Assembly: GCA_010093605.1 (NCBI GenBank) | Contig: MU004187.1 | Span: forward strand, 1,042,764 to 1,106,763 | DNA length: 64,000 nucleotides | Reading direction: 5' to 3' | Source of the DNA: Lophium mytilinum | Lineage: Eukaryota; Ascomycota; Dothideomycetes; Mytilinidiales; Mytilinidiaceae | Shown here: one piece after another, positions 55,233 through 64,000 of the stretch | Layout of the letters: each line of letters begins with the position of its first letter | Position numbering within the stretch: position 1 is the stretch's first letter | Notes under the pieces: model-generated | Database searches by the model: none | Told to the model about the DNA's origin: nothing | Seen by the model: the letters and a program-made list of their open reading frames with translations, nothing else | Made by a program: the position numbers and the translations under genes

Positions 55233-56459
55233 AGCCTTCTTTGCGCTAAATCTAATTAATAAAGGCCTGCGCAACGTCTTCTAGCTCTATAGAGTCTAGA
55301 GAAATAAATTTACGTTTCTTAGAAAGTTAATTAACGACTACTATAACGTGTTAGTACATGCGGCCCTTAATAGTGTAAGGGGGCAGCTTAGTAATAAAAT
55401 TAATAGAGATGTCTATCTAGTATTAATTTAGAATAGAGAGTAGCTTAAGTAAGCTATATTTACTATTCTTATAGACCTTTATATATCTGCATGTAAGGCA
55501 TGCATTAATATAGATAGTAATGGAGTTTATAATTCCTAGCTAATAGTACTAGGAGGAGAGGTAATAATAGAGAGAGTTTCTTCTAGCATGGCCTCTAGGG
55601 AGAGAGTTATAAGCTTTCTTAATTAACTGTGTATAGAGTTTTGCGTTGTAAGGAATATATAAGCGGCCGTTAATAAATAGCCTATTTTTATAGATCTTGC
55701 AGTTGCTAAGCTTAATTTTAATGCCCTGTTTTTAAATAAGTTTAAGCAGAATCTATTATTTACCTGTTTCCTTAGCGTGCATAATGCGCTGGAGGATATT
55801 ATCCTCTATATACGCGCGATTAATCTACTAAATAGTGGCGTTGTTAGTGTAGTTACCTAGTAAGTTCTTATTTAACTTATTACTGGGCTTAGACACCTTT
55901 AGCGCTTCTTCTTTAGTAGTGGGGTCCGTAGGTGCGGGTTTAGGTGCGGGTTTAGGGGTAATTAGCGTAGTAATATTAGGGGTAGTATTATATAGATCTT
56001 TATCTAACTTACTATAGTTAGCTATAGCCTTAGTTAAGCGCTTCTTCTTTCCTCTAGTTCTATTAGCAGCCAGAATAATATATGGGATATTAGTAGAATA
56101 TTATTCTATAATGTTATATATTAGCTGGGTAAGCCTCTTAATAGGGACTTTCTATTTATCTAGAAGTATGCTAGTAAGCTATAAGGCTCTATATATTTCC
56201 TCCGGCAGGTTCCTTTTCTTTAATATAGTTTATATTTAATACTTAGTTCTAGAATTATTTAGATTATCTAGAATATCGCTAGGCCTATAAGTAAGGCTAT
56301 TAGGCTTAGTTAACTACTTGCCTAGTCGCCAGTTTAGAACAAAGTTAAATTAGGAAAGATACTTAGCCCAGCGGGCTTATTAGCAGTTTAACTATTTAGA
56401 AGATATAAAGTATTCTAGGTTCTTATAATCTATCTATACTAGCGTAGAGTTAATTACGC

Positions 56460-56575
56460 TAGTAAGCTTAGGGCGCTATTCCTTAAAGGCGCGGATAATA
56501 GTAAGCAACTCCTTATTATATATCTTATAGTTGCATTTAGCGGGAGTTATTTTCTTAAAAAGGAAGGCGACGGGG
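56460..56575 (-). pseudogene. RNase H remnant (Gypsy pol)
   Basis: Minus-strand reading [20 protein letters not shown] followed by [11 protein letters not shown], then TAG where the conserved Trp (EWRP) belongs, then RPKL. This is the Gypsy RNase H block with one Trp-to-stop change. Confidence 0.8.
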
Positions 56576-57237
56576 CGGAGAATTCCATCTAGGCCTTATT
56601 AAGAGAGGATAGCAGTAATAATATAGTTAGATGCATCTATTTCTAATATATAGTCCAGGTCTAGGTTAAAGTAGGCTAAGACTAGCGCTAAAAGAAAAGA
56701 GGCTTTAAGCTTTTTAAAGGCTTACGCTGCTAGACTATTAGTAAGTAAGGGGAAATTACCTTATTTTATTGTTTTCTTAGTAAGCTTAGTTAGTAGTGCA
56801 GTAATCTATAAATAACTAGTAATAAATTACTAATAGAAATTGTAAAAGCTAAGGAATAATTAAATATTCTTAACATTACAGGGCAGCTGCTAGTCTTAGA
56901 TAGCGCTAACTTTAGTCGGGTCTATCTCTATACTATTAGGCGTGATAATAAGTCTAAGATACTTTACGCGTTTAACTGAGAAATAATACTTATTAATGTT
57001 AAGAAAGAGTTCTACGTTATATAGTACTGTAAGGACGTTTATATAGTTCTTTTTATAATTCTCTTTATTATTACTATAGATAAGAACGTTATCTATATAT
57101 ACTATATAGTAGATATCTAGGTATAGGCGTAGTATAGAATTAATAAAGGATTAAAACGTGCTAGAAGCGTTATATAGGCTAAAGGGCATAACGTTAAATT
57201 TAAAGATGCTGTATTAAGTGCGGAAGGCTATCTTATA

Positions 57238-57486
57238 CTAGTTGCTATTCTTAACGCGGATGTTATTAAATGCGGTAATAATGTTAAAGACGGAGTATAT
57301 CTTAGCTTTATAAAGCTGCGTAATTATATTATGCAAGAGAGGAGGTGCGTTTCTATCCTTAATTATAATTTTGTTTAGTAAGCGGTAATTAATGCAGATA
57401 CGGAGTCCTCTGCCTAGCTTATAGATAATAATAATAGGCGCCGTAAATAGCAATATGCTAGGGCAAATAAAGCTCTTTCTAAGCAT
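57238..57486 (-). pseudogene. Reverse transcriptase remnant (Gypsy pol)
   Basis: An 82-residue open stretch reads RKSFICPSILLFTAPIIIIY, then GLRICINYRLLNKIIIKDR and KIYSVFNIITAFNNIRV. This aligns with Gypsy RT motifs (GGGLRFCVDYRALN, TIKDRYPLP, FSKLDL-AYN). Asp of FxxLD has become Asn, as RIP would produce. Confidence 0.85.
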
Positions 57487-58027
57487 CTTATTAATGTAGG
57501 CTTTAACAGCACGCAGCTTATTATAAGAGAGGCTATATTAGCGCAGGACTGGGGGTTTTATATTTAGATTCTTAAAATTAATGGCATAGTCTACGCTAGG
57601 CCTGTACGGGGGTAGTTTATTAGCTACTTACGGGTTAAAAGCATCTAAGATCTAATAAAAGAATAGAGGAATCTTTTATTAAAGCTAGTTCTTTATATAT
57701 AGTGATTTTATTATCTTTTCTTTAAACCGATAATAGTTCTTAGTAGTAACGCCTGCTAGGTTTGCAACCTATTGTCCGTAGGCGTGTTAGTTATCTATAT
57801 CTAGAGGTTTATCTAGCTGCTTAAAATCCTATAAAGTAATAGTTATTACTACGTCCTTATTATATTTAGCTATGGTGGAATAGGCGTACGTAGAGATAAA
57901 TTAAATATTATAAGCTAGTGGCTTATCTAGTGGAACTAGTTTAGGCGGAAGAGGCTTACTATTATAATCTAGCTAAGGGGAGTCTTCCGCGTTATTAGGG
58001 CCTTTAACGGTTAGGCTAAGGTTAGAA

Positions 58028-58060
58028 TTAGGGTTAGAGTTAGGGTTAGGGTTAGGGTTA
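58028..58060 (+). repeat. Telomere-like TTAGGG array inside the Gypsy element
   Basis: TTAGGG, TTAGAG, then three TTAGGG and TTA. On the minus strand, in the pol frame, it reads AAC CCT repeated, giving an Asn-Pro dipeptide run in the linker ahead of reverse transcriptase. It is therefore most likely coding low complexity of the element, not inserted telomere. Confidence 0.75.
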
Positions 58061-58865
58061 TATTAAGAGCTGTGGAAATTACCTAGATTCTAGTATAGTT
58101 TAATTTTAATATATTTTAAATAGATAAGGCTCTTAGTAATAACTAGCCTACTATACTAGAGGCAGTTAGACATGCAGTAGTTAGATTAGAAGATAAGTTA
58201 GGTCTTTCTAAAACTAGCAGTAGGGTTATAAAGCTAGAGCTAGAGCATGCCTAAAATTATATTATATTATCTAGTATTAGTAACGTAGCAGGTTATAGTA
58301 TTATAGTAGTTGCTAATGTAGAAGGTAATATCTACTGCGCGGTCTAGTATAATAAAGGGCTTACTATTAGTAAGCTTAAGGATAACGGGTTGTAAGAGGG
58401 GTCGGGTAGGTATTTTATAAAGGCGCGCGGTTTTTAAATAAAGGAATTAAGAGCCTAATTCTGTATTAGAGAGGATTTTAGCAGTAAATAGATTAAATTA
58501 GAGGATTCTACCTAAAAAGCTGAATTATTCGCTATTAACTAGCTAGGGCGTAAGAGTAGACATACGCATAACAACCGGCTTAATTTCTTATTCTAAAATA
58601 GTAATCCTATCTATAACTGCTCTTAATTTTCTATTATTAAAGACTATTAGGGGTTCTTAGTAGTAACTATTACTAAGAACTAAGCATTTTCTATTATTTT
58701 ATTATAGGCAGAGCTAGTGTTTATAGCGCTAATATTAACGCTGGTAAGGCTAATTTTATTGGCAAGGCCGCTAACCTTATAGATGGGGACTAGCTATTAG
58801 CTAATATATAGGGCGTTGCTATTAGCTATATATCTGCGCTCTAGATAGTTCTAGTAGTATCCTAG

Positions 58866-59054
58866 CTACTTAAGGTGCGTAATAGTGCGGCGATTGCAAC
58901 TAAAGAGGCCTAGAGAGTTATTTACAGCGGTTGCGGTGCTAGAAGTAGCGTTACTAGTATTATTCTTAGATATGCGCTTAGTATTAGTAAGCGGAGGATA
59001 GTAAGATACGGAGGATGTTAAGCCTCCGCCTGTAGCTTTACGGGTGTCGCGCAT
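58866..59054 (-). pseudogene. Gag C-terminal remnant, possible degenerate zinc knuckle
   Basis: A 62-residue open stretch, Thr/Ser/Asn-rich, ending LFSCNRRTITHLK just before a stop. Position, directly upstream of pol, fits a Gag CCHC knuckle that has lost Cys residues. Confidence 0.45.
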
Positions 59055-59303
59055 GGACTTAGAAGTCTCCTTATTCTTACTCTTATTCTTATTTAGCTTA
59101 ATAATATCTAGCTGTAATTCTAGGGTTTATAGGAAAGTAATAAAAGTTATTACGTTAGTATTCTATCTATTAGTAGCCTTATACTTAAGGCTATTAGTAA
59201 GATTATATTATATATAGTAGATCTTCTCGGGGTCTTTAAGGCGGAGGGAGGCTACGCTAGTATTAAAGCATCCTACCTAGGTTATAATGCGCTTATCTTT
59301 CTC

Positions 59304-59549
59304 TTATATAAACTTACTATTATATAAATTAGTATATATATTAGCCGCCTTATTAAAAGGTCTATAGACCTTATCTAGATTGTTAATTAGTTCTTCTATA
59401 GAGAGGTATAGCTTATTACTATTAGATTTAGCGCGATAGAAGATTATATTAAAGGCTTCTCTCTTAAGCCGGTTGCGGACGTACACTATATAATAATACG
59501 CGGTGGCGTATAATAGTGCGCAGATATCTAGCTTACTAAGCACCTGCAT
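59304..59549 (-). pseudogene. Gag capsid remnant
   Basis: An 81-residue open stretch with YVRNRLKREAFNIIFYRAKS and IEELINNLDKVYRPFNKAAN, resembling the capsid region of fungal Gypsy Gag (the part that begins with an R-L-x-G-x-A motif and ends LDxxF). Flanked by stops on both sides. Confidence 0.6.
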
Positions 59550-60581
59550 GCGCCACTGCTAGTAGAATAGCTTATCCTTATTACTGCTACTAAACTTGTC
59601 TAGATTAGGGTGGCGATATATTGCTGCGTACGCGCCGGGGTCTTAAACAGGCGTAAATAGAGTAGCGGACTTACTCTTAATAGGTTTAAACTATAGAAGT
59701 TAGCCGACAGGACGTTAATAAAGTAGAACTGCGGGTGTAGAAGAATAAGTGCTATTATTATTATTAGAATTACGGTTAAGGTCTAATAGTTATAGATAAG
59801 CTTATTAATAAAGCTGTAGTTTAAGCTTCTTAATGTAAGTAGTAAGCTACTTATATATTCCCTTAAGGGTCTAATACTAGCCACGCTAATAGTTGCGGCG
59901 TAGGCGCATCTAGTTAAGTTTAAGGTCGGCCTGGTAACTGCTAGCGGCGTGCTGCAGCTATTTAGCGCGATGGGCCTCCAACTCTTATTCTACTATAGTA
60001 GTGTTGTTAGTTATATCCTACTTATATTTTTAATACTTATTCTAGAGTTTATTATAGAGCTTATCTTTATTATTAGCTTTCTTAAAGCTAACTTTATATT
60101 CTATATAGAGCTTCTAGAAGGATTCCCACTATATAAGGTTATCCTTATTTACTGCAGTAGTAAACTTAGTCTTATTTATAACTATAGTATTAATAGTTAT
60201 AGTACTATTAGTATAATAGTTAAGAAGCTAGACTAGTAGCTAAATATAGCGCCGGAGGTTATTTTCTTATAGCTCCTCTAGAATATCTATATACTCGGGT
60301 TTAGTGTCTAGAACCTATTTTATTTTATGGCGTATAACTAGGATAGATACTTATTAGTCTACTATAGAGATATAGCGGTGGGTAGAACGCAGGTTGCTTC
60401 TAGGTTATTTATTTATATTATCTCTAGTAATAAATTATATAGCGCGCTTGCCTAGAGCGTTTGCACTAGGGGTAATAAAGCCGCCTTTATTATTAGAGTT
60501 GCGGTCCGGATTAAGTTTATTAGTAATGTTCTAGTTCTAGTTAGGTCCGGTAGTATTAACTTAATTATCCGCTAGGCGTTT

Positions 60582-60641
60582 AGGGCGCTAGGTATTAGCG
60601 CGCTGGGTATTAGGGCGCTAAGTATTAGCGCGCTGGGTGTT
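60582..60641. repeat. Two 30-bp tandem units near the 5' end of the Gypsy element
   Basis: Units 60582-60611 and 60612-60641 begin AGGGCGCTAGGTATTAGCGC and differ at two positions, both transitions. The minus strand reads as a repeated NTQRANT-like peptide. Confidence 0.7.
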
Positions 60642-61095
60642 ATCTATTATCTATAAGGTAGCTAGAAGAGTTATAAAGTCTTAGGTCTATTCTTAGGTAT
60701 TTAGAATTAGTTCTTTAGTTCTATAGCGGGAGCTAGGAATAATAACTAGAGTAGAAGAGCCCTTAGCTGCGCTGTAGAAATGCGCAAGGCGCGCAGCACG
60801 GTAGGCTTTCTTATTACTAGCGGTTAATAGAGTTATAGAAGTATTTAGGTTAGCGCTACTTATAGCGCCTAGAGTCTTTAGATTGTTTTAAAGCTTAGCT
60901 ATAGTAACTAGCTTATTTAAAGGAGGCGGTGCTGGATTATAGTCTACTAGGTTAGATTTAGGTGCCGCGCGTAGCTATATAGCTAGGCCGGCAGGAAGGT
61001 GTTTAATTAGTTTTAGTAAAAAACGCCTAGATCTCGCGATAGAGTTCTAGAAAAAATTAATAAGATTCTAAGCGTAGAAGAGTAAGCTTAGATTA

Positions 61096-61306
61096 TATAG
61101 GGGGCTAATATAATATAAGTAATAAGGCTTATTAACTATTATAAAAATCTAAGCTAAGGAGGAGAGAGAGAGCTAGGAGCTCTTAAGAGGTTATAGTTTA
61201 AGGCCGGCGTACAGGCCGCGGCCTAGCGCGTCTCGCTTAGGTCATGTAAGGGGCGGCACGTAACCTAAGCACGTGATTATTATAATCCTAGGTTTGTGCC
61301 GTAATA
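61096..61306 (-). repeat. 5' LTR of the Gypsy element (right copy)
   Basis: 211 bp; partner of the left LTR. Retains CACGTGAT at about 61270, where the left copy has CACGTAAT. Confidence 0.88.
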
Positions 61307-61311
61307 TAAAA

Positions 61312-64000
61312 ATTCTATATTTTATACTGCTGCCTAATATATTTATATATTTAAGTGTTAGAGATAATTATAAATAATACTCTATTATTAACTATTACTA
61401 TATAACGGCCCGGTTTATTTATCTAAATATATACTTAGGCGGTGCTCCCTTTTTTATAATTATTAACATTATTATAGGGCGCTATTATAATACTTTAGGG
61501 CTTTAGCTAATTATATATAGTATAGGGATACTAATATTATAAGAGTATAGGCCTATACGCCTATTTTAGGATACTTTTATTTAATTTATATAATAGCTAG
61601 GACTAGGGATATATACTTTCTCTAGCGACTTAGATATATTAAGAAGCGTAATAAATATAATAGTATTTTAGAGTATTTTCTAAATTAAGTAGAAAGATTA
61701 TAAATAGATAGCGTCTAAATTAGCTATAGAGTAGTATATAAATATATTATACTATCTTAAAACTAACCTAACTTATCTCTATATCTAATTAGCTATAGTA
61801 TTAGTAGTATATTAAAATATAGGTAGCTAGAAAGGGCTTAGCATTAGTAAGTATATACTTTTCTATCTATTTTCTTTTAGCTAGTATATATATATAGCAC
61901 TAAATTATACTACTATAGGCCTATAGTATACTCTAATTTATAGGCTACTCTATTTAAATCTCTTTATTAGAAATATAAGTAAGATTAGACGTATACTAGC
62001 TACTAATATCCTGCAGTCTAGATTAGAAGGGTAGAATAGAGGGTTCTTATAACCTTTCTATACCTTATAATATATAAGAATATTACTAATAATATATACG
62101 GGCCTATAGAGTATTAGCGCCGCTATATAAATATTTACCTATATAATACTATAGTTTATATTACTAATACTTAGGCCTTAAATTACATTTAAGGCTTGCA
62201 CTACTAATACTTAAGCCTTGCGGCGAGTATATAGTTAAGTAGATTATATTAATATTAAAAACGGGCAGTCTATAGTAGATCTACTATAGATATAGTATAC
62301 TTATTAACGCGGCAATTATAGGTATATTATAGAAGTAGAAGTTAAAATAGTTTATTTTATAATATCTACTATAGAACTATATGCACTATATAATTAGTGC
62401 ATTTAGTAGTTACCTTAGTACTAATAGTCTTTTAGTTTTTCTTCTTTTTTAGTATACTTTATATAACCTTATATATAAACTTATTATTATTAACCACACA
62501 GAACTAAGCTAGCGTATCCACCAGGTTATTACCCCCTATATAGGCAAGAATAATACTACATATTCTATTAGACCTCTAGTTCTTCTACTATACTTTAGAT
62601 ATAATCTATATCTTAAGGCTAGATGCAGTCTATAGCTCTATAACTATTACGCACGTATATTAAAAAGTAAAGTTAGAGCCTTCTACTCCTCTAGTCTTCT
62701 AGTTCGCGACTAGAATATTAACGGCTGCTAGATTATCTTAATTACGCTTAAAGCTAGTATTAAATTACTTCTATTACTTAACTATTAGTAATAAATATAA
62801 CTATGCAAGCTTTTTAGTCGGCATAGTCTTTATAATTATCTAGTATTAATTATATTAGTTTATTAGATAATAATTACTAATTATAGATAGAGATAGGTAG
62901 TAACTTATAATATAGATAACTAAATTAACTATAGGCTCCTTACTAATAATTAGTATCTTCTTCTTCTTAGCTTAAATATATTAAACTATGCTTCTAATCT
63001 TCTTTAGCTTCTCTAAATTAGCTAGTAGGTTAGTATACTATTTAGTAAGGGTACTTTCTAAGTCTATATAATCTATCTAGCCTACATTTTTAATATCTTC
63101 TAGAGTAAAGGTTAAGTTACTTATTAAGCTAAGCTCTTCCTATTATATCTTTAACTTAGCTAGCCTAGAAATTAATATAAAAATCTAGGGCAGCCTTCTC
63201 TTACCTAAGCCCGTTAGAAAGGCGCCTAGGCTAAAGAAAGGCGGCGGCTTATTAATTACTACTCTATACCTTAGCTATTCTTTATGCTTTTCTTTAAGGT
63301 CTACATATCTCTCTCTAATAACTATGCAGTACTCCTTAATAAAGGGTTTAAAGTAGTTAGATATACTAACTATTACCTGCTATATAATATAGAGTAGTAT
63401 ATTCCCTAAGGGAAGGCTATCTAGGCTAAGGCTTATTAGCGTTCTATAGATGCTTATAGCTATAATTATATCTAATACTCTCTAGAGACGCCTAGACAAT
63501 TTAGAATTATTCTATAGTTACTACTCTTTCTCTATTTTTAAAGCGAGGTAGTAACCTCTAGCCCCTATAAGGTCTTCTTAATTAATATACTAGAGGGTAG
63601 GGCCTTAATAAAGAATATTAAACTTATTTCCTTTATCTATATTCTCTTTCTCTAACTCTTTATCTAGAAGAGTATTATCTAGGTTATCTTTAATATTAGC
63701 GTCTAAGTTAGTTAAATCTACTATTTAAGTTAGCGTCTATAAACCTCTATATAGCATAACTATTAGATATAATAGAGTTTTAGGGCTGTAGAGAAAAGAA
63801 GTCCTACTATAGAATAAGCCTCCGGGGCAACTATATAGATTAGCAGCCTTATTAAACCCTTCTAAGTTCTAGCCCTAATAAACCTAATTAAGTGCACGGT
63901 TAATATTCGCCTATTTATATATAGTTAGGTAGAATATATACTAATACTATATAGACTTAATATAGCTAAAAGCTATAATATATAGAGATATATTATTAAA
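61312..64000. repeat. AT-rich, RIP-degraded repeat DNA (right block)
   Basis: Same composition as the left block and continuous with it apart from the Gypsy insertion. No intact gene. A long minus-strand frame trace is listed separately. The block runs off the window. Confidence 0.7.
62980..63690 (-). pseudogene. Decayed frame of an unidentified transposon or repeat protein
   Basis: One minus-strand frame stays protein-like for about 235 codons, broken only by TAG and TAA. Readable parts include RERYVDLKEKHKE, VVINKPPPFFSLGAFLTGLG and LEKLKKIRSIV. The interruptions are the codons RIP makes from TGG, CAG and CAA. No polymerase, integrase or recombinase motif is visible, and I do not recognise the family. 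Confidence 0.5.

Larger units (their letters stand above)
53620..61306 (-). mobile_element. Ty3/Gypsy LTR retrotransposon, complete but RIP-inactivated
   Basis: Bounded by 211-bp direct LTRs (53620-53830 and 61096-61306) and a TAAAA target duplication (53615-53619 and 61307-61311). LTR ends read TA...TA, as expected if the usual TG...CA were mutated by RIP. On the minus strand, in 5' to 3' order, lie a gag-like segment, a degenerate Cys/His stretch, a protease-RT linker, reverse transcriptase, RNase H and integrase: the order that defines Ty3/Gypsy. All frames are broken by many stops, mostly TAG/TAA where Trp or Gln codons are expected. Length 7687 bp. Confidence 0.9.

Noticed and set aside
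58028-58060. Interstitial telomere or chromosome fusion scar
   Set aside because: Short, inside a retrotransposon pol linker and in frame as Asn-Pro repeats.
59949-60236. 95-residue hydrophobic plus-strand frame
   Set aside because: Lies opposite the gag region in AT-rich RIP DNA; Leu/Ile/Tyr-rich by composition only.

Overview
The window looks like nuclear DNA of a filamentous ascomycete (Pezizomycotina). The genes are split by short introns (mostly 44-63 nt) with GTRNGT-like donors, CTAAC/CTGAC-like branch points and YAG acceptors. The gene set is typical of that group (Cyk3, Cfd1, Nup85, Bos1, Bet1, Use1, Kin17, a fungal COG2). About 17 kb at the right end is AT-rich, rich in TpA and full of decayed transposon sequence, which is the mark of repeat-induced point mutation (RIP). 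The species cannot be named from this sequence.

Layout. 1-46.7 kb is a gene-dense, roughly GC-balanced region: the 3' end of COG2; mitochondrial ribosomal protein uL1m; a small hypothetical gene; a RING protein; the cytokinesis protein Cyk3; a protein kinase-like gene; a 585-bp non-autonomous DNA transposon with 110-bp inverted ends; a 2029-residue secreted Ser/Thr-rich protein with three Cys-rich modules; the Fe-S scaffold Cfd1; a SYLF (Ysc84-type) protein; nucleoporin Nup85; a PY-motif SPRY protein; three ER-Golgi SNAREs within 3 kb (Bos1, Bet1, Use1); a metallo-beta-lactamase-fold-like protein; Kin17; a double ubiquitin-like fusion gene that carries a premature stop; and a 15-exon dynamin-type GTPase of the SLIP-GC kind.

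46.75-64 kb is AT-rich and holds no intact gene. A complete but RIP-mutated Ty3/Gypsy retrotransposon (53,620-61,306, minus strand) is inserted there with 211-bp LTRs and a 5-bp target duplication. The sequence on both sides is older decayed DNA, one part of which still shows a long frame broken only by stop codons.

Functional links. The clearest is membrane traffic: Bos1 and Bet1 are partners in the anterograde ER-Golgi SNARE complex and share a 288-bp divergent promoter; Use1 acts in the retrograde ER complex and lies next to Bet1; COG2, a Golgi tether subunit, lies at the far left end. No biosynthetic cluster, CRISPR array or rRNA/tRNA gene was recognised. The most unusual structures are the GTPase gene built from three similar N-terminal exons, the tight SNARE cluster, two GC-AG introns, and the TGA in place of a conserved Trp in the ubiquitin-like gene.
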